The translations under genes were made by a program, and so were the position numbers. From assembly GCA_965240325.2 (NCBI GenBank), contig OZ251237.1, positions 1,364,001 to 1,428,000 on the forward strand: 64,000 nt of DNA, given 5' to 3'. The first letter of the stretch is position 1. Each line of letters opens with the position of its first letter. This document shows positions 22,512-30,239 of the stretch, piece by piece. Below the pieces are notes generated by a model, which saw only the letters and a list, made by a program, of their open reading frames with translations, was not told the origin of the DNA and did no database searches. Source of the DNA: Rebecca billardiae RCC1528. Its lineage: Eukaryota; Haptophyta.

Positions 22512-23945
22512 ATGGTGGGCCCCGCCACCTTCCAACTTGCCTGCGTGCTCCTTGCCGGCGTGCACTCGCCGCTGCACACCTCCACGCGCGTTACGGCGTT
22601 GCGCGGGCACGCCGACACGCTCGCGTTCTATGACGACGCCTGGCACGCCCACGCCGACCCATCAACCGTGCCGCCGCACGCCGTGCACTCGGCCGCGACG
22701 ATCAAGGAGGACTCGCTGCCGTCCTCCTCCTCGCCCGGGACCTCTACGACCGAGTGGGCCGTGCGCGCGCCGCTCACGTTCGAGTACCGCGTGATCGAAG
22801 CGCCGCGCCTCTTCCACCCCGACAACGACGCCCTGCTCTTCGGCCACCTCGCCCCCGGCTCGGCCGCGCGCGCGCGCGCGCGCGAGCAGCGGCAGCGGCG
22901 GTTGGTTGTGATCGACCAGACCGTCGACGAGCTGTTCGGCGACGGGCTGCGCGCGTACCTCGAGGCTCGGCGCGTGGATCACCAGATTGTCGCACTGCCC
23001 ATGCTCGAGGAGAACAAGGACGTCGACCTCGTTCTCCAGGTCGCCGAGGCGATGAAGCGCTTTGAGCTGGCGAGGCGCGACGAGCCGGTGATCGCGATCG
23101 GCGGCGGCGTCTGCCTCGACGTGGTCGGCCTCGCTGCGACGCTCTTCCGGCGCGGCACGCCGTACATCCGCGTGCCCACGACGACGCTCTCGTACGTCGA
23201 CGCCTCGGTCGGCGCCAAGTCCGGCATCAACTTCATGGGCTCGAAGAACCGGCTGGGCGCGTACGTGCCGCCCGCGGCCGCGCTGCTTGACCCGAGCTTC
23301 CTGCGCACAGAGTCGGCGCGTGGCGTCTCGTCGGGCCTCGCGGAGATGGCGAAGATGGCGCTGGTCAAGTCGCCCGAGCTGTTCGAGCTGCTCGAGGCGC
23401 ACGCCGAGCGCCTCGTCGCGCACCGCTTCCAGCCGCTCTCCGCGCGCGACGGCGTGCCCGGCCGCGTGCTCGGCCTGTCAGTCCGGCTGATGCTGGACGA
23501 GCTGGCGCCCAACCTGTGGGAGGCGTCCCTCGACAGGCTGGTCGACTTTGGGCACGTGCTCGGGCAGGAGCTCGAGCTGCGCACGCTCGGCACGGAGCAC
23601 GAGCTGACGCACGGCGAGTCCGTCGGCGTGGACATGGCGTTCATGACCGTCCTCGCCGCCGTACGCGCGCAGATCAGCGAGGCGCAGCGTGACCGCATCC
23701 TGGCGATGCTGCGCCGCTGCGCCATCCCGGTGTGCAGTGCGATGGTCGACGAGGCGCTCGTGCTCAGCGCGATGGTCGAGCGCCGCGCGCAGAGCATGGG
23801 ACAACGACTGCCACTCCCCGTCGGGGTGGGCAAGGCACGCATCTTCAACGACGTGAGCGAGGACGAGCTGCTTGAGGCACACCGCGTCTGGACCGACCTC
23901 TGCTGCACGCGACCGCCACAGGCGACACCGGCGACGCGCCGTTAG
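22512..23945 (+). CDS. MysA-like sugar-phosphate cyclase (DDGS/EEVS type, dehydroquinate-synthase superfamily)
   Basis: The product is a 477-aa single-exon protein. The family cyclises sedoheptulose 7-phosphate to demethyl-4-deoxygadusol (DDGS) or 2-epi-5-epi-valiolone (EEVS), using NAD and a divalent metal. Visible features are the NAD loop IGGGVCLDVVG (196-206), RVPTTTLSYVDASVGAKSG, KNRLGAY (245-251), and the metal ligands Glu278 in GLAEMAK, His348 in DFGHVL and His367 in THGES. LPLPVGVGKARIFNDVS near the C terminus fits DDGS/EEVS members better than true dehydroquinate synthase. Which of the two reactions occurs cannot be read from motifs I trust. Residues 1-30 are hydrophobic then Ser/Thr-rich, so a signal or plastid leader is possible; the substrate is a Calvin-cycle sugar. 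The gene is divergent from the methyltransferase-SDR and in tandem with the reductase. Confidence 0.87.
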   Translation: MVGPATFQLACVLLAGVHSPLHTSTRVTALRGHADTLAFYDDAWHAHADPSTVPPHAVHSAATIKEDSLPSSSSPGTSTTEWAVRAPLTFEYRVIEAPRLFHPDNDALLFGHLAPGSAARARAREQRQRRLVVIDQTVDELFGDGLRAYLEARRVDHQIVALPMLEENKDVDLVLQVAEAMKRFELARRDEPVIAIGGGVCLDVVGLAATLFRRGTPYIRVPTTTLSYVDASVGAKSGINFMGSKNRLGAYVPPAAALLDPSFLRTESARGVSSGLAEMAKMALVKSPELFELLEAHAERLVAHRFQPLSARDGVPGRVLGLSVRLMLDELAPNLWEASLDRLVDFGHVLGQELELRTLGTEHELTHGESVGVDMAFMTVLAAVRAQISEAQRDRILAMLRRCAIPVCSAMVDEALVLSAMVERRAQSMGQRLPLPVGVGKARIFNDVSEDELLEAHRVWTDLCCTRPPQATPATRR

Positions 23946-24321
23946 TTGGAGCGCGCGACCACGCGGCGAGGAGGGCGTGCCCATACGCATCGCACGGGTT
24001 CGATGCTGTACCTTTCTTAGATGACGGAATCAGATGAGGCGGCCGCTGCACGCGCCTTCATCCAGGCGTAGCTACGCCTGGATGAAGGCGCGTAGATGAC
24101 GAATACTGTACACCACCCGTCACCGTCGGGGGTCCGCCAGATGAAGTTGGGGACTGTCTTCGGTCTGACAGACCTCGGAACGGGAATCAGAGCAGAAGAG
24201 ACACCCTTGACAAGGGCCTTGCCCTTGAGTAGAGCATCAGCGGCTTCGTCAGTACAATACAATATTGATGAGTTCACCCCAGATTCACCCCGCCACTCCG
24301 CTCAGCCGACGCCACGTCACG
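23946..24321. other. Intergenic with perfect 20-bp hairpin
   Basis: This is the 3' end of the cyclase gene and the leader of the reductase gene. It contains a perfect inverted repeat: arm 24051-24070 (CGCGCCTTCATCCAGGCGTA) and its exact complement at 24073-24092, with a 2-base loop. Farther on, near 24128-24152, a GGGGGTCC…AGATGAAGTTGGGGA block resembles the end of the MITE at 41264. Confidence 0.75.
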
Positions 24322-25317
24322 ATGCTCTACGCTGTCACTGGCGCGAACGGCTTCATCGCCTCCCACGTGGTGAGCAAGCTGGTCGAGCAGGGCCACAAGG
24401 TGCGCGCAACGGTGCGCAAGCCCGACGACGAGGCCAAGCTCGCCCACCTCAAGTCGCTCGGCGCGCCGGTCGAGATCGTCGTGCTCGCCGACCTCACGTC
24501 CGCAGAAGAGGTGGCGCCCGCGCTCAAGGGCTGCGACGGGCTCTTCCACATGGCGGCGGTGCACCCGACGTACGGCTTCGAGGAGACGCCCGAAGGCGCC
24601 GATGCGATCATCGCCCTCGCGGTCGAGGGCACCAAGGCGGTGCTCAAGGCGGCGGCCGCCGCGGGCGTGAAGCGTGTCGTCCTCACGAGCTCACTCGCGG
24701 CCGTCGAGTGTGGCAACGACACGGGCGTGCTGACCGAGGCGACATGGTCAAGGGAGGAGGTGTACAACAGCTCAACATCGACGCAGTGGAAGACGCATCA
24801 CGCGTACGTCAAGTCCAAGACGCTGCAGGAGCGCGCCGCGCTCGCCGCCGCCGCCGAGCTCGGGCTCGACCTGCGCGTGATCGCGCCGGGCAACCTATGC
24901 ATCGGGCCAATCCTCAGTACACACATCAACGGCACGATGACGCGCGTGCGCGACGTGGTGCAGGGCTCAAACACGCTGAAGGGCTGCGCAGACCTCGGTG
25001 TAGTCCACGTCTCCGACGTCGCGCACGCGCATGTCGCCGCGATGACCACCGACTCCGCAAGCGGCCGTTACATCGTCGCGCAGAGCATGGTGCGGCTGGA
25101 GGACGTGTTCAGTGCGCTCAAGGAGCTCTGCCCGGACCGGCCGGTGGCGCCGATGACGAACATGGACTACGCGTCGGGCACGCCGGGCAAGGCGCGCGCG
25201 ATTGAGAGCCGCACCGAGGCTGAGCTGGGCGTGCAGTACGTGCCACTCAAGCAGACGCTCAAGGAGGCGGTCGACTCGATGGTCAGCAAGGGCTTCATCC
25301 AGGCCGCCGCCGCGTGA
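24322..25317 (+). CDS. Extended short-chain dehydrogenase, dihydroflavonol-4-reductase-like
   Basis: The product is a 331-aa single-exon protein of the NAD-dependent epimerase/dehydratase (extended SDR) family, closest in look to dihydroflavonol 4-reductase, cinnamoyl-CoA reductase and yeast Gre2-type carbonyl reductases. The N-terminal Rossmann motif is YAVTGANGFIASHVV. VRATVRKP suggests NADPH preference. LFHMAAVHP, VVLTSSLAAV (catalytic serine) and HAYVKSK (Tyr-x-x-x-Lys) complete the active site. PGNLCIGP follows. I start at ATG 24322 because the Rossmann strand follows immediately; ATG 24265 would add 19 residues. Position between the cyclase and ATP-grasp genes suggests a tailoring reductase for the cluster product, but its substrate is unknown. 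Confidence 0.82.
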   Translation: MLYAVTGANGFIASHVVSKLVEQGHKVRATVRKPDDEAKLAHLKSLGAPVEIVVLADLTSAEEVAPALKGCDGLFHMAAVHPTYGFEETPEGADAIIALAVEGTKAVLKAAAAAGVKRVVLTSSLAAVECGNDTGVLTEATWSREEVYNSSTSTQWKTHHAYVKSKTLQERAALAAAAELGLDLRVIAPGNLCIGPILSTHINGTMTRVRDVVQGSNTLKGCADLGVVHVSDVAHAHVAAMTTDSASGRYIVAQSMVRLEDVFSALKELCPDRPVAPMTNMDYASGTPGKARAIESRTEAELGVQYVPLKQTLKEAVDSMVSKGFIQAAAA

Positions 25318-25349
25318 AGACTGAATATAAGAACGCAGAATATATATTA

Positions 25350-25520
25350 ACGACGTGGTATGCAACGGGCAGGCGTCAGAGTCAGCAAGCTGTAGCAGCA
25401 GATCTTCGAGCAGCACGGAGACAAACACCGCGCCAGCGGCAGCAGGATCACTGAGTCACTATCAGCGCTCCTCACGCCGTCGTCCCGCCCCTCCCCCTCG
25501 GCCTCGTAGACGACGTAGTA
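25350..25520 (+). repeat. Dispersed repeat, copy A (cagcaagctgtag family)
   Basis: The block GACGTGGTATGCAACGGGCA, continuing through GCGTCAGAGTCAGCAAGCTG, recurs at 62540-62672 in the same orientation and at about 53895-54165 inverted. The three copies differ by internal insertions and deletions. In the antisense reading frame all keep a LADSDACPLHTT-like peptide. It may be a short transposable element or a relic of one. Confidence 0.75.
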
Positions 25521-25656
25521 TACCGTCGTAGGGCCTGGGATCAGCTAGGCCTGCTCAAGGGCACGCCGCGCACGCCGGCGGCGCGTGGGCGCAAGCGCCA
25601 TCATCAGCGCGTGGGCGATCGCGGCAACAAACGACCTGATGATCAAAGATGCGCAA

Positions 25657-25901
25657 ACGGCAACACAACTGACCCACACTACGCGACGGCAATACAGCTG
25701 GACAAAGTATTGGGCCATCATCCACGGCAATACACCTGACACAAGTATTCGACGTTGGCAACAAGATTGACATCACGTGATGATTCCCAAACATGGAAAA
25801 CGGCAATACACCTGACCACGGTAGTCAAAACGTGCGTTTGGCAATACACCTGACTGACAGGACGGACCTGACCACGCTTTCCAAAACGGCAATACAGCTG
25901 A

Positions 25902-25902
<1 letters not shown>
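25657..25902 (+). repeat. Cluster of six ACGGCAATACACCTGAC motifs
   Basis: Six near copies of a 17-mer lie at 25657-25673, 25686-25703, 25724-25740, 25800-25816, 25838-25854 and 25886-25902, with a weaker one near 25756. All are on the same strand with irregular spacing of about 30-75 bp. The centre is CACCTG or CAGCTG, an E-box type CANNTG. The cluster sits between the convergent 3' ends of the reductase and the ATP-grasp genes, so it could act in DNA or in a 3'UTR. Confidence 0.8.

Positions 25903-25904
<2 letters not shown>

Positions 25905-25949
<45 letters not shown>
25905..25949. repeat. TC dinucleotide microsatellite
   Basis: About 45 bp of uninterrupted TC repeat directly follows the last 17-mer motif. 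The intergenic stretch 25318-26118 otherwise holds the dispersed repeat copy A and no supported gene. Confidence 0.9.
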
Positions 25950-25951
<2 letters not shown>

Positions 25952-26118
25952 TCGGATTATTACTCCTGCTAAGACTATAGGCTAAGGCTATGACAATTGT
26001 CAATCAGTCAGCACTCAGCAGCTGCAGACTGTAGCTACGGAGTACCGTATGATCGGGCCGGGCTGCGTGTAGCAGGCTGGGCACCACTCCTCGTCCAGCG
26101 ACCGCGGGCTGCGCATCG

Positions 26119-27600
26119 TCAGTCGCCGTTCTCCTCCGTCATCTTGCCGATGCACAGGTCGACCTTCGCCCAGCGGTTGCCCGACCACACGTTGCGTGCG
26201 AGCAACACGGGCACGTGTACGCAGTGCTGCGCGATGAATGGCAGCGGGTCAGCAGCGTCCCAGTACGCGTCCTTCTTGCTTGCCAAGATGTGCAGCGCTG
26301 CGCGCGCGCGCTCGAGCACCGAGAGCCCGCGCGGCGCGAGCACCTCGTAGTACAGATCGGCCAGCGTCCAGTTCACCTCCTCCGCGGCCGGCACCGGCTG
26401 CACCGCGTCCGCGGGCGCGTCCGCGTTGGCCGCCATCGCGCTCGGTTCCGCGAGCAGCGCGCGGCCAAAGTCGGCCATGTTGCGGTGGTACGAGGTGACG
26501 TTGGACGAGAGCCGTGGGTTGCACTCGATCGCGCGCGCCACGCCGTCCTCGCCGACGAAGAAGTCGATGCAGACGATGCCGCTCAGCTTGTACGTGCGCA
26601 CGAAAGCGCTCACCCAGTTGAGGATGGCCGAGTTGCCCGCGTGCGTGTAGTTGAAGCACGAGATTGAAGCCTGGTTGTCCGTGAAGGTGAGCACGCGCCC
26701 GTCAGTGCACAGCGCGCACGAGGAGTACTCGACGCCCTCGAGCACCCCCTGCACGAGCCACGGCGCCTCCGCGCTCACGGCGAGCCCCGAGACGTACGCG
26801 CGCAGCTGTTGCTCCGCACACGGCAGCTGGAAGAGGTCGAGCCTGCGCATCGGGTCGTAGTTGCACGACTTGAGCAGGTAGCGCTTGGGCGAGTGGCGCG
26901 GGAGAGCGGCGTTGAACGCGAGGATCTCGTCCATCGAGCGCATCCGCTGCGTGTCCGGCATGGGCAGCCCCGCCTCCTTCGCCTTCCGCGCGAACACGAC
27001 CTTGTCGTCGAGCGCGAGCACGTCCTGCTCACAGAGCGACCAGCTGCGCACGCCCGGCGGGAGGCGCGAAAAGGCGCGCGCCTCGTACCGGCTGGCGGAG
27101 GGCGAGGTGACCGGCACGACGAGACTTGCGCCCTCGCGCTCGACCAGCTCGCGGATCGCGCGCTCGAACGCCTCGGACTGCTGCTCGGGGACAGGCACCG
27201 TCACAAACCTGTCCACGTGCATGGAGAAGCGCGACGCCACCATCCAGTACTTGCGCGTCTCGACGAGGATGACGCGGCAGCCCGCGGCGCGGAGCGCGCG
27301 GCACATGACGAGCGACTTGGTCATCTTACCGCCCGTCACGATCGCCGTCTTGCCGTTGAGCGCCAGCGGGCGCTTGCGGGCGCGCGTGCGCAGCCACTCG
27401 AGCGCCGCGCCGACGATCGCAGCCGTCACGACAAGGGGCGCGAGCATGGCGAGGCAGCCGAGGCAGAGCAGAGACCACGCGCGGGGCTCAATCATGTCGC
27501 GCAGGGAGCGCGCATGCGTTGCCACCGGCGAAGCCTCGCCCTGCTGCGCGCGCAGCGCATCCCCGACTCCGCGCGGCTCGACTGTGCAGGGCAGGCACAT
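26119..27600 (-). CDS. MysC-like ATP-grasp ligase (4-deoxygadusol to mycosporine-glycine)
   Basis: The product is a 493-aa single-exon protein. In cyanobacteria MysC joins glycine to 4-deoxygadusol using ATP. Residues 41-68 are a hydrophobic helix (AWSLLCLGCLAMLAPLVVTA…), likely a membrane anchor. KTAIVTGGKMTKSL (84-97) and RVILVETRKYWMVASRFS are hallmarks of the MysC-type N domain. ATP-grasp features are ALDDKVVF (196-203), KRYLLKSCNYDPMRRLDL (239-256), GIVCIDFFVGEDGVARAIEC (341-360) and NPRLSSNVTSYH (361-372). The start ATG 27600 gives a 35-residue extension before a second ATG (MIEPRAW); either may be used. The gene is divergent from the MysD-like ligase across 231 bp. The C-terminal part (380-493) is less familiar. 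Confidence 0.88.
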   Translation of the reverse strand: MCLPCTVEPRGVGDALRAQQGEASPVATHARSLRDMIEPRAWSLLCLGCLAMLAPLVVTAAIVGAALEWLRTRARKRPLALNGKTAIVTGGKMTKSLVMCRALRAAGCRVILVETRKYWMVASRFSMHVDRFVTVPVPEQQSEAFERAIRELVEREGASLVVPVTSPSASRYEARAFSRLPPGVRSWSLCEQDVLALDDKVVFARKAKEAGLPMPDTQRMRSMDEILAFNAALPRHSPKRYLLKSCNYDPMRRLDLFQLPCAEQQLRAYVSGLAVSAEAPWLVQGVLEGVEYSSCALCTDGRVLTFTDNQASISCFNYTHAGNSAILNWVSAFVRTYKLSGIVCIDFFVGEDGVARAIECNPRLSSNVTSYHRNMADFGRALLAEPSAMAANADAPADAVQPVPAAEEVNWTLADLYYEVLAPRGLSVLERARAALHILASKKDAYWDAADPLPFIAQHCVHVPVLLARNVWSGNRWAKVDLCIGKMTEENGD

Positions 27601-27831
27601 CGTCGTCAGAATCGTCGGGAGACTTCGAGAATACTACTACAGTCTTACTACTAGGAATCATCTATCGATCGATATGAGGAATCCGAGCGCGCGGGAAAAG
27701 CTGGTACAAACGCGCGGATTCTCACGTCCTCGAGTCGCCCCGTGCCGTCCGGACAGGCCAGGGGAGAGACCGAGAGAGGGAGGACCACCCCAGTTCTCCA
27801 GGATCGTGATCCTTCCGCGCCGTGCGCGACG
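27601..27831. promoter_or_regulatory. Divergent promoter between MysC-like and MysD-like genes
   Basis: 231 bp separate the two opposed start codons. AT-richer DNA around 27620-27680 (ACTACTAC…, ATCTATCGATCGATATGAGG) stands out from GC-rich coding flanks. The architecture repeats that of the other divergent pair in the cluster. Confidence 0.5.
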
Positions 27832-28974
27832 ATGCCAGCTGCCGAGGACAAGATGCGCGTGGTGCATCTGATGGGCTCCGCCGTGTCGGCGTACTACGAG
27901 AGCCTGAGCACATTCTACGCGCAGGGCTGCGTCGACGGCGCGCAGGACGAGCTGACACGCGCCCACTTTGACTTTGCGTTTGCGATCGTGCACGCGACCG
28001 CGGATGGGCCGCGCTGGTCGTTCCCAGCCGAGCTCTCCGAGAAGGCGATCGCGGCCGCGCCGCGTCTGACGCACGCGGAGGGTGTCCAATGCCTTGCCGC
28101 GATCGACGCCGACGTGTGCGTGCCGCACATGTTCTGCTACCCCGGCATGACCACCTATCGCGCCCTGCTCGACATGCTGGGCGTGCCGATCCTGGGTTGC
28201 CCGCCGGCGTGCATGGCGCTGGCGACGGACAAGTTCCAGACGCGCGCGGTGGTCGCGGCGGCGGGCGTGCGCGTGCCAACGGGCGAGCTCCTCCGCGCGG
28301 GCGAGCGCCCCAGCCTCGCGCTTCCCTTCGTGCTCAAGCCGTGCCGCGAGGACAATTCTATGGGCGTCTCGGTCGTGCGCCGGCCAGAGGAGCTCGACGC
28401 GGCGCTCGCCGAGGCGTTCCGCTTCGACGAGCGCGTGGTGTGCGAGCAGTTTGTGCCACCCGGCCGCGAGATCCGCTGCGCCGTGATCGAGGACGAGCAC
28501 GGCGAGCCCACGCGCGTGCTGCCGTGCCTCGAGTACTTTCTGAGCGAGGAGCACCCGATCCGCACGCCAGGGGACAAGCTGGCGAGCAGCGAGGACGGCA
28601 AGGTGACGGGGCTCGCGTCCGGAGCGCGCAAGTGCCCGGCGGAGCTGTCGGACGAGCTGCGCGCCAAGCTCGCGGATGCCACGATCCGCTCCCACCGCGC
28701 ACTGGGCTGTCGCGACTTCTCGCTCTTCGACTTCCGCGTCGACCCGGAGGGTGAGGTGTTTTTTCTCGAGGCGTGCCCGGTGTGCTCCTTCTCGCCAAAG
28801 AGCGTGATCGTCTCGCTGGCGGACGCGGCGGCCGACGCGGATGTGGCGCACCCGGCGCTCTTCCACACGCTGCTCCGCCGGGCAGCTGGACGAGGCCAGA
28901 AGGCCAAGCCCAAGGCCAAGCCAGACGAAAAGCCAGTGCAGGTCTTTGGCATGCATGCAGACTGTGCGCGGTAG
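27832..28974 (+). CDS. MysD-like D-Ala-D-Ala ligase homologue
   Basis: The product is a 380-aa single-exon protein. The family condenses mycosporine-glycine with an amino acid such as serine or threonine to give disubstituted MAAs such as shinorine or porphyra-334. Diagnostic stretches are VHLMGSAVSAYYESLSTFYA (11-30), MFCYPGMTTYRALLDMLGVP (100-119), FVLKPCREDNSMGVSVV (166-182, the ATP loop), GREIRCAVIEDEHG (211-224), HPIRTPGDKL (241-250), and LGCRDFSLFDFRVDPEGEVF (291-310) then FLEACPVCSFSPKSV (311-325). These closely follow the cyanobacterial MysD pattern; bacterial cell-wall D-Ala-D-Ala ligases instead end in an EvNt.PG motif. The C terminus is a Lys/Pro tail (357-369). ATG 27832 is chosen over 27742 because the upstream part is not conserved-looking. 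The amino acid used cannot be told from sequence. Confidence 0.88.
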   Translation: MPAAEDKMRVVHLMGSAVSAYYESLSTFYAQGCVDGAQDELTRAHFDFAFAIVHATADGPRWSFPAELSEKAIAAAPRLTHAEGVQCLAAIDADVCVPHMFCYPGMTTYRALLDMLGVPILGCPPACMALATDKFQTRAVVAAAGVRVPTGELLRAGERPSLALPFVLKPCREDNSMGVSVVRRPEELDAALAEAFRFDERVVCEQFVPPGREIRCAVIEDEHGEPTRVLPCLEYFLSEEHPIRTPGDKLASSEDGKVTGLASGARKCPAELSDELRAKLADATIRSHRALGCRDFSLFDFRVDPEGEVFFLEACPVCSFSPKSVIVSLADAAADADVAHPALFHTLLRRAAGRGQKAKPKAKPDEKPVQVFGMHADCAR

Positions 28975-30239
28975 ATAGTTATAATCTTAGAAGTAGATCT
29001 ATATGGCAGGCTTATTGGCCACGCCAGCCGGGGCGGGAGATGACGTGCCTGACCTATCCGACTCATTTCCGAGCGTCCCGCTGCCATCAGCAGGCCTGAG
29101 CGTAGGGCTCCGGCCCGTATTGGCTGTTCTGGTCCGCGCCACCAATCCGGCGGACCTCGCCCTGGCTCTGAAGCGCCCTGCTCCGAAGATATAACTTATA
29201 TAAGCTCCAGCCGCCCTGGCCGAAGCCATAGTGTGCCGAAACGGACCATATGCAGTGCAGGCTGCAGTCCCATCCGACCCCCGATTGGCGATTGTTGATA
29301 TCGATTCGAAATAACTGATTACGTAGCTAGCTATAATTTATTCAAACGAAGCTTGTGGGCATCCGACCACCTTGATTGATCGTCTCAATAGGTTCAGACT
29401 TCATTTTTACTATGTGTCAAGAAATATTCGGATTATGGTAGTTTGTGTCAACTCTTCGTGACATAATCCGCCGTCTTTTCGCACTCCGCTGTTGATCATC
29501 GCTCCGCCGCCCAGCTCGACATCCGCAGCAGCACTGCACCAAGTTTACTTCCCACTTTGGCATTTTGCACCTTTGACACATCGGACATCCAGCAAAGTTC
29601 ACGTCCGAACAGTCACACTCTTCCCTTTCGATCTTATTCATCGTCTTTGTCGATTATACCTTGGGCCTCCAAGTTTTGCCAGCAGTTTAATCGTCACGAC
29701 TTTCCAGCTTCTTATTCTTTGATTTTAATTTATCGCACTTCATTTTAATTTGTTCGGTCTTTTCTCTCGGGCATGCCTACCGGACACCCGAGCCCTCGAC
29801 CTTGCCGAAGGACCCCCCTATTTGATTCGGTCAAGAAGCTTCCGCCGGACAATTCCTACTCGTCACGTGCATTCACGACGAATGTCGAGAATCTATCTGG
29901 TTCACCGTTCGTCAACGTTCCCGAACGGCTTACGCGCAATAATTTCCCGTTGAATTGCCATAAGACGTTATATGACCCGGGTGAACGCGGTGGGGAACGC
30001 CCCCGTACGTAGTATTATGAGTAGCATATATTATCCGAGTTACACTTATTATAGTATCTGACGGTGCCCAGAAGGCCGCTGGCCCTGGCCGCACCGTCAG
30101 GTGATATATATGAGCGGCCGATTATTATATGAGCTAGCCCCGGGCCAGTTCAGGCCAGTCACACTGTCATCGCGTTGGCACGGTCGGGCTGCGCCGTACT
30201 TGAATGAGCAACAATCAACATAGCGCCCGCCGTTTCTTA
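28975..30239. other. Intergenic with AT-richer island
   Basis: About 29270-30012 has clearly lower GC than its surroundings, with AT-rich codons in its open frames. A minus-strand frame at 29417-29641 reads a cysteine-rich peptide (CDCSDVNFAGCPMCQRC). A plus-strand frame at 29773-30012 reads 79 residues with no known domain. Neither is a supported gene. At 30058-30100 CTGACGGTGC pairs with GCACCGTCAG as a hairpin. Foreign or viral-derived DNA is one explanation for the composition. Confidence 0.5.

Noticed and set aside
22512-23945. Annotation as shikimate-pathway dehydroquinate synthase
   Set aside because: The segments after the NAD loop and at the C terminus, and the MysB/C/D neighbours, fit a DDGS/EEVS-type cyclase better.
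25657-25902. Possible CRISPR array
   Set aside because: Units are 17 bp, imperfect, irregularly spaced and in a eukaryotic genome without cas genes.
17750-28974. Recent bacterial transfer of the cluster inferred from lack of introns
   Set aside because: Many unrelated genes in the window (VLRF1, ATP12, kinase, GT90) are also intronless and the GC content is the same, so this is not evidence by itself.
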